A DNA stretch of 64,000 nucleotides from Hymenopus coronatus (Eukaryota > Arthropoda > Insecta > Mantodea > Hymenopodidae), in the NCBI GenBank assembly GCA_030762935.1, contig CM060881.1:101632501-101696500 (forward strand). Reading direction: 5' to 3'. The notes under the pieces are model-generated. The model was given only the letters and a program-made list of their open reading frames with translations. It was not told where the DNA came from and searched no databases. A program made the position numbers and the translations under genes. Numbering within the stretch: position 1 is the first letter of the stretch; each line of letters starts with the position of its first letter. Below are positions 23,677 to 35,544 of the stretch, piece after piece.

Positions 23677-24009
23677 ATGCCTGGTATATTAATAAACATG
23701 ACTCATACATTTACAAAGTTAAGTAGCAAAATAATAAATAGTCAGAGCAAAGAAATAATTGCAGATGTACTCGAATTCATAAAACAAGAAGCAGAGATGA
23801 AGGAAGAAAATATATGCTCACCCGAGCTCTTCAAAAGCCTTATTTTCGGAAATCAACAGGTACTATTGTATTGTTTATTCTCTAACGCACGTGACGTTCG
23901 CTTTTCGCGGTTTATTCCATCTATTATGTCACAAAACATAGTACCACATTTAAGAGGTCTCAAATTAGAATCTCGGTTAGGGTGTGTTATTCGGATAAAT
24001 TTTCTTTAG
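23677..24009 (+). other. Possible fossil first exon of a mobile-element gene
   Basis: A plus-strand frame starting ATGCCTGG holds a lysine- and glutamate-rich helical stretch (blocks KLSSKIINSQSKEII and FIKQEAEMKEENI) up to about codon 60. At 23861-23866 the sequence CAG followed by GTACTATT would make a good 5' splice donor, and the frame beyond it has weaker composition. The helical block resembles N-terminal DNA-binding regions of insect Tc1/mariner-related proteins, but I cannot name it. Confidence 0.3.
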
Positions 24010-25049
24010 GGGTTTTCCCTTGCGCTTAGAAGGCGAATGTCCAGTAACTTTAAGCTCCATAAACCCCCAGAGATTTCACCAATTTCACAAATCGTCCAAT
24101 ATGACCACCAGGTTAAAGGACATAACAAATAAAAAAGAAGAATAGTTAACCATATGACAGGGCCAGAATGTGTGTACAAACGCTGAAGTGAAGTGCGTTA
24201 CAGATAGCATGCTATGTTTTGTAAACAAAGACAAACACTGGCAAAGTTTTGTAATGGAGGAACCTGATTCATAAGCTTATGCACATCAGCTCTTTATTCA
24301 ACATTCTCGTATAATCAAATTTCAGTAGGAAAATCAATTAGAAAGAATTCTTATCCAAGATAGTGGTGCAGAAAGTAGTAATAGTGTTGATAATAATGAC
24401 ATTTCGTAATGGAGGAAACTGCTTCATAAATTTATGCAATCATATGCTCTTCTTTATTCAATACTCTCGTGCAGTGAATGGTAGTACACAACTCACTTCC
24501 TAGCTCTCACCAAGATTTTCACATGTCCAGATCTATTGCGCCAGTTATACAATAAAGTCCCAAATACCTTATAAATACATGGAAAGTTTTTCGATTTTTA
24601 TCTATTTCCCAAAATGTCTAACGACTTGGTTTAAGACACTTTTATGACAAAAAAGTGCGTGGCGTAAATTTTCTGCGAATGGTTTTGGAACATCTCTTCA
24701 TTTTGGATGACTTATGCATAACTGGTAAACCGAACGTACTACACAAAAATTGGATCTCGTTAAAATACATCAATTATATCATATGAACTTTTTGGGATGT
24801 TAACTATTTCCAAGAAATTTCTTGTTTTAGATTTACGTTTCCCAATTATCAAACTTTTTACATATTTTTTGTCACACTATTTATGCAAATAGAACTGAAT
24901 TTAAATGTCCCTACATAACAACCAGTAATTAAAATATTTGACTCGGTTTGATCTAGTGCGTTCCTTTATTGCCGTTGAACTTACAAGAACATATATAATG
25001 AAGCAACTTCCGTAAATGTTATTCTCGATTAGCATGAAGTGGATGTAGA

Positions 25050-25675
25050 TCGTGAGGCGAGACATGAACATATCTTGCGTATAGGCGAAGTTGCTTTCCT
25101 TCTCTTCCTCTCTACAATGGTTGAGATGCTAGTATGTCGCTAATAGCACAACCACAACAGCGTGCAGCGTTAAACAATTATTGCAGTTCATATGAAAGCA
25201 ATTGTTCATACATATCCATGGTTACAGCGAAATCATTTTGTTATAAAAATAATTTTCACACACATATAATATATAATAAACAACATAGAGAGCCTGAGCC
25301 GGAGTGTTTTCATTGAAGAAATGTCGATATGTTTGTTTTTGGTTACGATCCAATTTATCTTACTACGAGTTGGCAACCCTAAACATAGCCAACATTACTG
25401 TACTCACTACATGTTTCTACAGCTCTTTAATCCCGCTCATTGCACCATCATCGTTGACCTCATAACCAGCATCTCTATTGATATCGTCGACATTACTGTC
25501 TTCTTCAAAGTTAACGATAGTCTGGTGCTAAAGAACGCCGCACTAAAGCTAGTGCCAGCGTACCTCACTCCTTCGTGGACAGAAACGTTATGACTTCTGC
25601 GCGTGTATGTTGGCGCAACTTCTCCCATAATCAGCCCCTCTGATAAAGAGTTGCTACTGCTAATAATTTGCTCTT
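25050..25675. other. Foreign insertion in a repeat unit, unidentified
   Basis: Sequence between two conserved unit blocks has no counterpart in the other units and higher GC. It holds a 90-codon plus-strand frame (25321-25593) with no recognised motif. No clear terminal repeats or target duplication were seen. Confidence 0.4.
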
Positions 25676-26324
25676 TTGGGGAAATTGTTTGCAGAATGAA
25701 TAGAGAAAGTCATATGATTGTAACACAGCAGACATTTTGGATTCAGATATCCTCTACACATGTATTTGTGATGTTATTTCGTCATTGGATATTTGGGTGA
25801 AAACTAATTATTCATTCTCCTTATCAACATAGGTAGGCGGCAGAGAAAGTAAACTTGAACACTTGGTATAAATCTGAACAATATGCATTAATTTGTATAT
25901 GTACATGAAAACTCAAAAACAATACTCAAAAGTTTACATCACAAGTCCATTTCTTAGTAACGAGCAAATTGTAAGAAAAAAATCGTATGTTTCAAAAATG
26001 GTATTGCACATTTGAATAAACTTGATAATATATTCTAACAGCATACTTTCGCTATACATATATTTATAAAATTACACGTTCTTATCCTAACTTTTTTACT
26101 ACAGTTGATTTAGATCCTCATGTTTTCTCGAGATATGTAGGAGTTAAAGAGTAAAGAAAATTGCACAAAACATTTTAAGGCACCTCAAGATCGATTTCAT
26201 TTTAGATTTCAAAATAAAGGGGTAGTATCTTAATAGAAAGTATTGCTGATCTTCCTACAAGTTTTCTCCTGCTGATACAGAATTCCAATCACAACTTCAT
26301 ACATGGAAACATTTTAGTTCCTGT

Positions 26325-26441
26325 GTCAGAATGGCCGAGCGGTCTAAGGCGCCAGACTCAAGGTGAAGCTTGCCCTGTGATAGGGTGTACGTAGACTTCT
26401 GGTCCTCTCTGAGGGCGTGGGTTCGAATCCCACTTCTGACA
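26325..26441 (+). tRNA. tRNA-Leu(CAA), intron-containing, intact
   Basis: Mature part is identical to the copy at 11689 as far as I can read: GTCAGAA acceptor, GAGCGGTCTAA D-loop, CTCAAG anticodon loop, TCCTCTCTGAGGG variable arm, GGGTTCGAATCCC T-arm, TTCTGACA end. The 34-nt intron (26363-26396) differs at several bases from the other copies, so purifying selection on the mature tRNA is plausible. A five-T run at 26446-26450 is a suitable Pol III terminator. Confidence 0.94.
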
Positions 26442-27469
26442 AAAATTTTTGTCCCATTTCCACTAGCTACAAAAAATGTTTGCTAGAAGGCTACTAATTC
26501 CTACTGACCTTAAATGAAAATATATGAACCTAAGCTTTTAATGGTTTAGGCCTATAGGTACAACTAATAGATCTACATTCCACATGTTTAATTTATATCG
26601 CTTATTTTAGCATGCGTTCCTTTTAAAAATCTACTACGTTGTCTACCACACACCTTGGTAGTGGGGAAGCTATTTAAAGCTCTCAAAAATATTATGGCTT
26701 TAATTATTGGAAACTATAAGTTATGAGAGCCACGAATAAACATTTTTAGAGTCAGAGAGAACAATTATTGTGAAATCCAAAATGGTGAATAACTACCAAG
26801 CTTGGTGTTTAAATGGAGGAACACGAACACTTTCAAGAAATTCCTCCCACCTCAAACTTCGTCTTGTAGGGAGATATTTCTAAAGTTAGGTATCTTTTCA
26901 AAAACTATACATTTAAGGTATTGAGATATATACATATCTAATCACATGAGAAATATAATGCATATTTTCAATTATATAGGAAACGACTAACTTCATTCCG
27001 AGAGTATTATGTATAATTGTATATAATTAGTGAATCTTTAAATAGAGACCCACAGATAATATAGATAAATTGTGTATCTCTTCCCAGCAAGCACATACAA
27101 ATAATTAATAGAGATTCCGCCTGCAATGTATGCTTTTAGGACTCTGAATCTAAAAATAATTTTTAGGAAAAAAGGTCCATGTGTGACTATAGCTGTGTGT
27201 GTGTATGTGTGTGTGTGTATAAACTTAAAAGTGGAAAAGTTGGACCAAATACCCAACTATCTAGTACTTCCAAATAGGTGAATCACCCCACCCCAACTAC
27301 CCTTAGAACTACATTAAACTTTAAAAATGTTTATTGTCTCAAAAATGGCTGTAATGATTTTGATTAAAATACATATGTTTAAGATATTTTCATGACAAAT
27401 CAAATATATATCTTGAATTTTTTGAGAATAGCATTTCAAAATACCTTTATAACAGGTAAAACGTAATAT

Positions 27470-27920
27470 TTTTTGTGTAGTAAGTTATCGTCTATCCCTT
27501 ACGGTTTACCATTAATGCAAAATTCAGCAACATTCATCCAGAATAAAGAGATTTTATTCACAGGAAATTCAGAATAGGTATGCATTTTATTTTTCATATG
27601 GGTAGATATCTTAATATACGACCTTTTAATCATAATCGTTAATTTCGCAATGGGGTGATTTCCCCAAAAATCTTCGTGTGCATCTTTCAAGGATACCTTA
27701 AATAGCAAGTTTTGTATTTTACCGAATTTTCTGTTTTTTAATCATGTTCAGACACACACATGGAAACTAACACACGGCCAGCCACAAGGACTTTTTCTTA
27801 AAATAGTTTTTTCTGGATACAGAAAACACTAAAACATGTATTTCCGGTGAAATCTCGGTATCGAAATTTTGGGTGGAGAGCAATCTACCTAGTACCATGT
27901 AGTATGTAGAGAAAGTAAAA
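27470..27920 (-). repeat. Family H dispersed repeat, truncated
   Basis: Reverse partial copy with GTCTATCCCTTACGGTTTACC at its start and GAGAAAGTAAAAAGG at its end; the hairpin half is absent and a central part is deleted. Confidence 0.65.
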
Positions 27921-29989
27921 AGGTTTATAAATAGGTCAGAGAACAAGAGAGTATGTGTATGTGTGTGTGAGAGAGGGGGGGGGGAGAGAAGAGGATAAAC
28001 GGAAAACGAAGTTTGAATAAGTAACCAATCTTAGAAATGATACCTGCCTCCGCCAATGCTGGGACACTAAGATTTTCAAGAAATTTCTCGCCTGAAACTA
28101 CCTTTTACATTTTAGATTTCCGATACTGATCTATGTGTTTAAAAGAACATATATTTAGGGTAGTTATTTACGAACTAAAATAATTATCTATTAATTTCCG
28201 TATTTATGTTTTGTTTCTTTTAAAATAACACACCAAAATGTCAAAGAAAATCCCCATCACCTAATACCTTTTATATCGTATTTTCGCAGTCGGCTTACCT
28301 TCCCCGTATTTATAACTGACACCCCCTAGGATTTACAAGAGGATGCCTATGGTTCAGAAGCCTGTTCTTTTATATACATGAAATATGTTTCAAAATTCTT
28401 TATTGTCTTAAAAATGGCTGTAAGAATTTGGCATAGTTTACTTGTTTAAGATAATTTCATGACAAAATAGTATTGCAATAAATTTTCTGGAAATGCTTTC
28501 GGAACAGCTCCTCATTTTGGATAACTTATGCATAGCTCGTAAACTATAGGACATTGACAAAATCTCTCTACAAAAAGTGTAGATTTCGTTAATACACATA
28601 AATTATATCAATACACTTTTTGGGAAGTTAACCATTTCGGAAAACAATCTTGTTTTAGGTTTAGGATTAGAAATTCTGAAGTTTTTTGAATAAGTGACAC
28701 TCTGGTGTATAATATCATCATCTTCAAAGGAGGGACACAACTTTTTCAAGAAATTCCTCCCACTACTCCACCAAAAGCCACCCCAAACTACGTTTTATAC
28801 GCTAGATTTTTTACATTTATGTGCTTTCAAGATGTTTATTTAGCAAATAAAAATAATGTTTTGAATTATCTGGAAAAGTTTATGAAGTCATTTTCATTCC
28901 AAAAGAGTTTTGTATAATTTTGTGGTCCTTAAGAAGTAGATGCATAGATTCTATACAAAAATGAGAATCTCTTCAAAACACAAAATTTATTTCGATTAGT
29001 TTTTATTTCTCTACCAGGAAATATATTCCTCAGGAAAATACGTTTAACATTTATTTATATTTTGTGTCCTCCAATGATGCGACTGATGATTTACGGGAAA
29101 ATACCCTTCCACATGCTATCCTTTATATACAATGAATATTTTTTCAAAGCCCTTTTTTTGTCTCAAATGCTCTAACAATTAAAATATTTTCATGACAAAA
29201 AAGTGTGTACTCGATATTTCTGGGAATAATCTTTCTCGTTCTGGATGACTTATGAATAACTGCTAAAACATAAGACATAGTCAACGTCTTACTACAAAAT
29301 GTGTATTCCTCGTTAAAACATATAATTTATTTCAAAGAAACTGTTTCTAAGATATTCCTTGTTTTTGGCTTAATTTTTCCATTTATTATATTTTATCAAG
29401 TGAAAAGGCTTTATTCGTTTTCCTTTACTTTTTCAATTATCTTGGTTATACAAAAAGAAACATTTTTAAACGATTTGACTATTTTTTAATTTAATGCATT
29501 CCCTTATTTCTCTTGAAACTACAGAACAAAATCATTCTTGATAATATTTATGTGTATTAGCATGAAGTAGGTAGAATAATACGTTTTATAGGAATAGTTG
29601 TTGCAGAATAGATAGAGAAAGTCATATGAATGTAACACAGCCAACATTTTGTTTGAGTATAACCGCAAAACACGTAATATGATGATTTTTCACATCGAAC
29701 ATTTGGGTAAACGCAATAATTCCTGTTATCAACTAAAGGCAAGTGGTAGAGAAAGTAAACTTGCTTTAAAATTGAAAAATATGTTTTAGTTTGTATGTAT
29801 ATATGAACAATTTGGAAACAATACTCAACAAAAATCGGTTTCTGAGTAACAAGAAAATACATTAAGAAAAACATCCTAAAATTTAAAACCTAATTTGACT
29901 TATATGACTAAACTTGATGTAACATAACAAATCATGTTTTAAAAACTACCAACTGGCGCAAAAATAGTTTGATAAAATTACGTGATTTT

Positions 29990-31215
29990 ATACTTATATT
30001 TATTTTCTCTAGCACGTACACAGTAGCTAAAGAAAGTATTGTATTCCACCCAAAAATTCAATGTCGAGATTTTAACGGAATTATATGCTTTAAGATCCCA
30101 TGGGTCCCAAAAAACAATTTTTAGAATAATATCCTTGAATGTATGTGTGTGTATGTGTTTCTGTGGACAGCATGGCTCAAAAACGAAAAAATTGTTCAAT
30201 ACCAAACGACTTAGTAGGAATATCTTTCAAGGATAGAGATTTTCAAGAAATTATTTTCCCACTACAAACTACCCTTTACATCGAAACATTCTTGAAGATT
30301 TTGTTTTTCTTAAAATGGCTCTAATGATTTTGATTAAAATACTGTATACTAAAGATATTTACATCACAAATAAAATTTATACTTTGAATTTTCTGGGAAT
30401 AACCTCTGAAGAACTCTTTATTTTGGATGAGTTTTTCAGAAACTTGCATAACGGTTAAATCGTATGAGAAAGACAAAAATTTATTTCACCAAAAATGTAG
30501 ATCTCGTTAAAGCACATAATTTATGTCATACACGTTTTTCTTGTAGAACTGGCCGTTTTAGAGGTATTCGTTGTTATTGGTCTCAGTTTTAAACTACTTA
30601 ACTTTACTTAAACGAAACTATGCAAAGTGAATAGAACCTCTATTGTTTCACAAAGCGACCAGCTTTTAAAAGAAATTACTATCGTTTTAACTTAATGTAT
30701 CCCCTTATTTTCGCTCTACTTACAAGGAAGCGAGTAATAAGGCCAATTCTGCTAACGTTTATCTCGATTAGCATAATGTATAAAAATAATTTTTTTTTTA
30801 CTCCATGGCACGACAGCTCACGGGGAACCTTGGCCTACCGCCCGGCCGCTGCGTCCCCCATCTCGGTCCACTACAGACGTCATGGATGGGGTGCAGTATT
30901 GGAGGGTGAGACGTGGTCAGCGCCTCGAATCCCCCCGGCCGGTTAATGCGGTCCTCATGACCTGGAGCCGCTACTTCTCCATCAAGTAGCTCCTCAATTG
31001 GCCCCCCAGGGACCTTACGAGGCTGAGTGCACCCCGGGCCAGGTCTCCCAGCGGGGGAAAAATCCCCACGCCGGTACTGGGGATCGAACCCAGGTCTCCC
31101 GCTTGGTAAGTAGCAACGCTACCACCGCGCTAAGGAGACGACCGTATAAAAATAATAATCGTTTTAAATAGCAATTTAAATATGGTTCAGCCACAGATGT
31201 TATCTGTATGGAACA
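29990..31215 (+). repeat. Family H dispersed repeat, interrupted by a SINE
   Basis: Forward copy beginning ATTTTCTCTAGCACGTACAC, with GTGTGTGTATGTG and GGACAGCATGGCTCAAAAACG, then TTTCAAGAAATTATTTTCCC, ending near TATCTGTATGGAACATAACAG. A SINE with a 13-bp target duplication sits inside at 30791-31143. Confidence 0.75.
30791..31143 (-). mobile_element. tRNA-derived SINE, family C, with 13-bp target duplication
   Basis: Flanked by perfect 13-bp direct repeats GTATAAAAATAAT at 30778-30790 and 31144-31156. The tRNA-like head is at the right (minus strand), with B-box-like GGGGATCGAACCCAGG read on the plus strand, and a T run at the left is the complement of its A-rich tail. The body has GGCCGGTTAATGCGGTCCTC and CAAGTAGCTCCTCAATTGG. 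The element at 44529-44859 is the same family in the opposite orientation. From memory the body resembles SINEs of orthopteroid insects. Confidence 0.9.
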
Positions 31216-31442
31216 TAACAGATTTTTTTTTCTGCAGTTACATTCCGAACCTCATAGTTTGCGAGATATGTAGGATTTACTGAGTGAAAAAACTTTAGAC
31301 ACCTTAAGTTCAATTTCATTTTAATTAAACATGTAGTTGTATTTAAAAAAAGAACACCTCTGATCGTCCAACATTAATTTTCTGTGCTATTCAAGATTTG
31401 GTCACAAAACTTCAAGTGTACATGAAGAAATCTTTTTAATGT

Positions 31443-31558
31443 GTTAGAATGGCCGAGTGGTCTAAGGCGCCATACTCAAGATGAAACTTTCCCCGCATTA
31501 GGGTATATGTAGACTTCTGGTCCTCTCTGAGGGCGTGGGTTCGTAGCCCACTTCTGAA
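31443..31558 (+). pseudogene. tRNA-Leu(CAA) pseudogene, full length
   Basis: The anticodon loop CTCAAG and intron are kept, but the anticodon stem has CCATA against TCTGG, the acceptor reads GTTAGAA against TTCTGAA, and the T-loop is TTCGTAG, destroying the conserved TTCGAAT. Probably inactive. It leads the last recognisable unit of the array. Confidence 0.8.
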
Positions 31559-33000
31559 ATAAGTTTTTTAATGGTATGGTTTCGCTACTGAAGATGTTTG
31601 AGAGCGCAAATTACTCTAAATCTCTGATTCATTTTTTTTCTGACTGTCATAAATGCAAATGTCTGAACCAAAAAGTTTAATGTTTTAGGTCTATGTTATC
31701 AATTTATCTAGTTTCCCACATGTTTAAGTCATATCGATTATTTTATCACGTGTTTTGTTCTGAAAACGTATTACGTTTTCTACCATGTACCTATTGGTGT
31801 TGAAGCTATTTAATGATCCTAAAATTTTATATCGAGAATTAGCAGGAAGTACACGTTTTGAGAGCTTACGAATACAAATAATATTTAGAGAGAGAGAGAG
31901 AGAGAGTAATATATAAAACAATGTATCCGAAAAACAAAATACTGAATAATACCACACTTGGTGATTAATATCAGCATCTTTCAAACGTGGTACATGAACG
32001 TTTACAAGAAATTCTTGCTCTTCCATACCACTTCTTACTTTTTAAATGTTTTGAATTTTATTTTGTTCTCAGAATCATAAATTTAAGACAATTGTATGGA
32101 AATAAAATGTATAGTTTGAATTAACTGGAATACATCTGTAAAACCCATTTCTTTCAAGAAATAATTTATAACTGATGCATTTAAATAAATAGACACGTAC
32201 TATACCTGAAATGTGTATCTTTTGAAAACACAGATTTTATTTCGATTAATTTTTAATGTTATACACACCGTACATCTTTATCCAAAAATTCGATACAGAG
32301 ATTTTATCACAAATACGTGTTCAGAGGACTGCTGGGTCTAAAAATGAATTTTACAAATAGGTCCCTGTGTATCTGTTTACATGATTGTATCCTTGAACAG
32401 TATAACCCAAAAAACGATAACTCAGACAAATAGCATAGCTTGGAATTCATGTTTAATATCTTCCAAAGATGCGACACGAAGATTTACAAAATAATCTCCT
32501 TCTTCTAACTATGTTTTATATGCATTAAACTTTTTTCAAAATGTTTACCGTCTCAAAAAAGAGTCTAACGATTTGGTTTAAGATATGACAAATAACATGT
32601 ATATCTTGAAGTTTCTGTAAATAGCTTTGGAACTCCTCTTCATTCTGGATAAACCTTAGTATTTACATAACTGATTAACCACAAGAATAGACACAAGAAA
32701 TGTAGATCTCGATAAAAGATTCAATTTGTATCAATTACATTTTTTGGGGTGTTCACCGTATTTGAGATATTGCTTATTTTTGCTTTAAATTTCCTAATAC
32801 TAAAAGTTTCTCAAATTAGAATAGTCATATTTTTCATCCTAGTCATGGAAATAAAATGGAATTTCTAGGCCATTACATAGCTACCAGTTTTTAAAAGTTT
32901 TCGCTATTGCTTTAATCTAATGTTAATAACTATTATATGTGAACCTATAAGAAATACGGCTGAGTTTGAAATTGAGATAGGAAAACAAGACAGAGCAATG
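31559..33000 (+). repeat. Long tRNA-Leu-led repeat unit, last of the array
   Basis: Shows ordered unit blocks TTCGCTACTGAAGATG, GTTTCCCACATGTTTAAGTC, GA tract (31888-31907), AATAATACCACACTTGGTGA, TTCGATACAGAGATTTTATC and CATGTTTAATATCTTCC. It stops at about 33000 where unrelated sequence starts. Confidence 0.65.
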
Positions 33001-33074
33001 TGAGCCTTGCTACTCACCAAAACGTATGAGTGGAACATGTTAGCTAAAATGCCCCAGCGTGGTCTAATTGTCCG

Positions 33075-33246
33075 TTCTTTTTGGTAGTGTTTAACGCCCG
33101 CTTTAACTACTTATGGCACCGCAGGCGGTGACACTGATGTTATATGAATGATGATGGAGTACCGGTGGAATGCGGTCGCTTGGGATCGAACCCCTGCCAT
33201 CTAAGTGAGAGGCAAGTGGTCTAACCACTCGGCTACGGCGCGGCCA
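33075..33246 (-). mobile_element. tRNA-derived SINE, family A, with 12-bp target duplication
   Basis: Perfect direct repeats TCTAATTGTCCG flank it at 33063-33074 and 33247-33258. On the minus strand it starts GGCCGCGCCGTAGCCGAGTG (A box), has a B-box-like block (plus strand TTGGGATCGAACCCC), and ends GGGCGTTAAACACTACCAAA followed by AAGAA. At 172 bp it is shorter than the relative at 16745-16953. Confidence 0.92.
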
Positions 33247-33564
33247 TCTAATTGTCCGAAGGGACATGTTCAAAGCGATATTTGCTGACTGGGATGAATG
33301 GCTCCGCTTGATTTATTGACTTTCCAAGCGATGTGCTTCAATCAAAGCTGAATGAACCCTAGTTTAAAAGTTATACAAAATATTGGGAATCTGCTGATAT
33401 AGAAAATGATTAGTTTAACACAGACTAAGATAACCCTTTTTTTATTAATTCATAATATTATGATAATCAGAGGGTAATTATTTTGTAATTCGTTCTCATT
33501 TGGAGGGACCTTCTTTACTCTAGGTATATTTCTTGGATATGATACTGAACCAGCAGGGCATTTT

Positions 33565-34062
33565 TTACTTTCTCTATCACTTACATAGTAGAAGGAAATG
33601 CATTCCTCCCAAAAATTGATATAGAAAAACCTCATGTGTGTGTATGTGTGCGCGCGCATCGGTGCTTCCATCGTGAACAGCACAACTCAAAAAGGAAAAG
33701 TCGCTTAACTAAAAATTTTATGTTTATTTATGCATCTTCAAAGGATGCGTCAAGAGTATTTTGAAGAAAATTCTCTCAATGTAAACTACGCTTTGCTGCA
33801 ACGATTGTAATTAAAATGCCATCTTCTTAAGAAACTTTTATGACAAATACTTTTTATATCTTGATTTTACTGGTGATAGCCTTTGAAGTCTTCTGGATTT
33901 CATTTGTGTAACTGTTAATACACCGTAAGAGCCAGAGACAAAAGCATACCATAAAAATATTTACATCTTATTAAAAGTCACAATTAATGTAAAATATTGT
34001 TTTGTGGATTGAATAATTTCCTATATACTCCTTGTGTTTGGTTTTAAGTTTAAACTTATATT
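33565..34062 (+). repeat. Family H dispersed repeat, truncated
   Basis: Forward copy from TTTTTTACTTTCTCTATCAC to a point before the hairpin end, where the next forward copy begins. It includes GTGTGTGTATGTGTGCGCGC and ACAGCACAACTCAAAAAGG. Confidence 0.7.
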
Positions 34063-34063
34063 T

Positions 34064-34222
34064 TTACTTTCTCTAGCACCTATGTACAATCTACATAGTA
34101 AATAAGGTATTGTATTCCACCGAAGATTTTAATGATGAGATTTCACTGGTTGTATATGTTTTGAGGTCTCCTGAGTCCAAAAAAGTAATTTTTATCTAAA
34201 AGTCCCCGTGTGCTTCTTTGTA

Positions 34223-34258
<36 letters not shown>

Positions 34259-34945
34259 TGTAGACAACATAGCTCAAAGGCTAAAAGACCGTAAAATACT
34301 TAACTTGATATTTAAGCTCAGTATCTTTAACGAAGATTTTCAAAACTTTTCATAGAAAAATCTCAAAAATAGTTTAAGTGGATTTTTGATTAAAATGTCG
34401 TATATCAAAGATATTTAAATCACAATTAAAATGTGTGTTCTGAATTTTCTGGTAATAACTTTTGAATAGCTGTTCATTTTGGAGGAGTTTTTCTGAAATT
34501 TGCGCAACTGGTAAGAAATAGACAAAAACTCACTGCACAAAAATGTAGGTTTCATTAAAATCCACAATTTATATCATATAAAGTTTTGTTGTAGAGTTAA
34601 TCGTTTTCGAGGAATTTCGTGCAACTGGTTTGAATTTTAAGCTACTTTAATTATTTTTAAAACTGTAGAACTTTTTTTCGTGTGTCTTTTGTTTACTCCT
34701 AGAAAACGGAATTTCAATTGTTTCATCTAGTGACAGACTTCTAAAGGAATTGACTATGCATTTAGCCTAGTGTATTCCCTCACTTTCTTTCTGTTTTCAA
34801 AGAATCAAGTAATAAGACCATATCTGATAATGTTTATCTCGATTAGTATGATGTAAATAAAAGAATAATACTCGTATTTTGTAAGAAAAGTTTGTTTGCG
34901 GAACAGCTAGAGAATGTAATGTGAATAGAATAAATCAGAAGTTTT
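34064..34945 (+). repeat. Family H dispersed repeat, near full length
   Basis: Starts TTTTTACTTTCTCTAGCACC, has the GT tract at 34225-34257, CAACATAGCTCAAAGGC, TATCTTTAACGAAGATTTTC, a GTAAGAAATAGACAAAAACT block, TTATCTCGATTAGTATGATG, and ends near AGAGAATGTAATGTGAATAG and AATAAATCAG. It directly abuts a truncated copy on its left. No maintained reading frame. Confidence 0.8.
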
Positions 34946-35544
34946 TTCAAAATTTAAATATCTTTATTAGTTTTATTTACTCCTGATCAACCAAAGAGAA
35001 TGGAATTTTAATTTTATCCCAGTCACCAGATATCTATAGGTTTGACTCGCTTAAACCTCGTCTATTCCTTCATTCCTTTGAATCTGCAAGGAAGTATATA
35101 ATTAAAGCATTTATGTACGTATTTATCTGGAAGAATAGCTTGCTCAATGGTAGAGAAGGACATGTGATTTAACACACGAGATTTTTTAAATTAATTTTGA
35201 GATGCTCATTTATTATATATTATATAATTTTATATGAGTCAATAGCAAGTTATTGATATGATAAATGACATAGTCATTTTTTCGGGGCAGTTTCTTTAAT
35301 GTATGTTTGTATTTATATAAAATACTTGTTTTGTAAAGCTGGTAGTGAAATGTATTGCAAATGCATGTATAACAACTCAATAATATGTATTTTTGTACAT
35401 AAAGACAATAAAATGTGTTAGACACCAAAAACATGCGTGGCAACCCGTGATTTGATTTCTGCGATAGCGTACAGAATTTCAACCTGAAAAAGGAGAGAGA
35501 GTGTGTGCGTGTTCATCTAGTAAGCAGGGGGCAAATTTTAACGA

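Larger units (their letters stand above)
20873..26324 (+). repeat. Long tRNA-Leu-led repeat unit with two large insertions
   Basis: Unit blocks run to about 21300, are broken by a Jockey-like region (about 21310-22500), resume at 22520 (CATCGAATATTTGGGTGAAC), and include further related blocks at 23400-23520, 24590-25040 and 25680-26320. A second foreign segment lies at about 25050-25675, between AGCATGAAGTGGATG and TTGTTTGCAGAATGAATAGA. It ends with the shared pre-tRNA leader. Confidence 0.55.
26442..31442 (+). repeat. Long tRNA-Leu-led repeat unit, most complete copy
   Basis: Ordered blocks after the tRNA: ACCTTAAATGAAAATATATG, TACGTTGTCTACCACACACC, GAATAACTACCAAGCTTGG, TGTGTGTATGTGTG, a partial reverse family H copy (27470-27920), a G/GA tract (27967-27992), GGATAACTTATGCATAGCTC, AATGTAACACAGCCAAC near 29630, then a forward family H copy (29990-31215) and the pre-tRNA leader. 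The unit interior itself contains two diverged relatives of family H in tandem. Confidence 0.6.
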
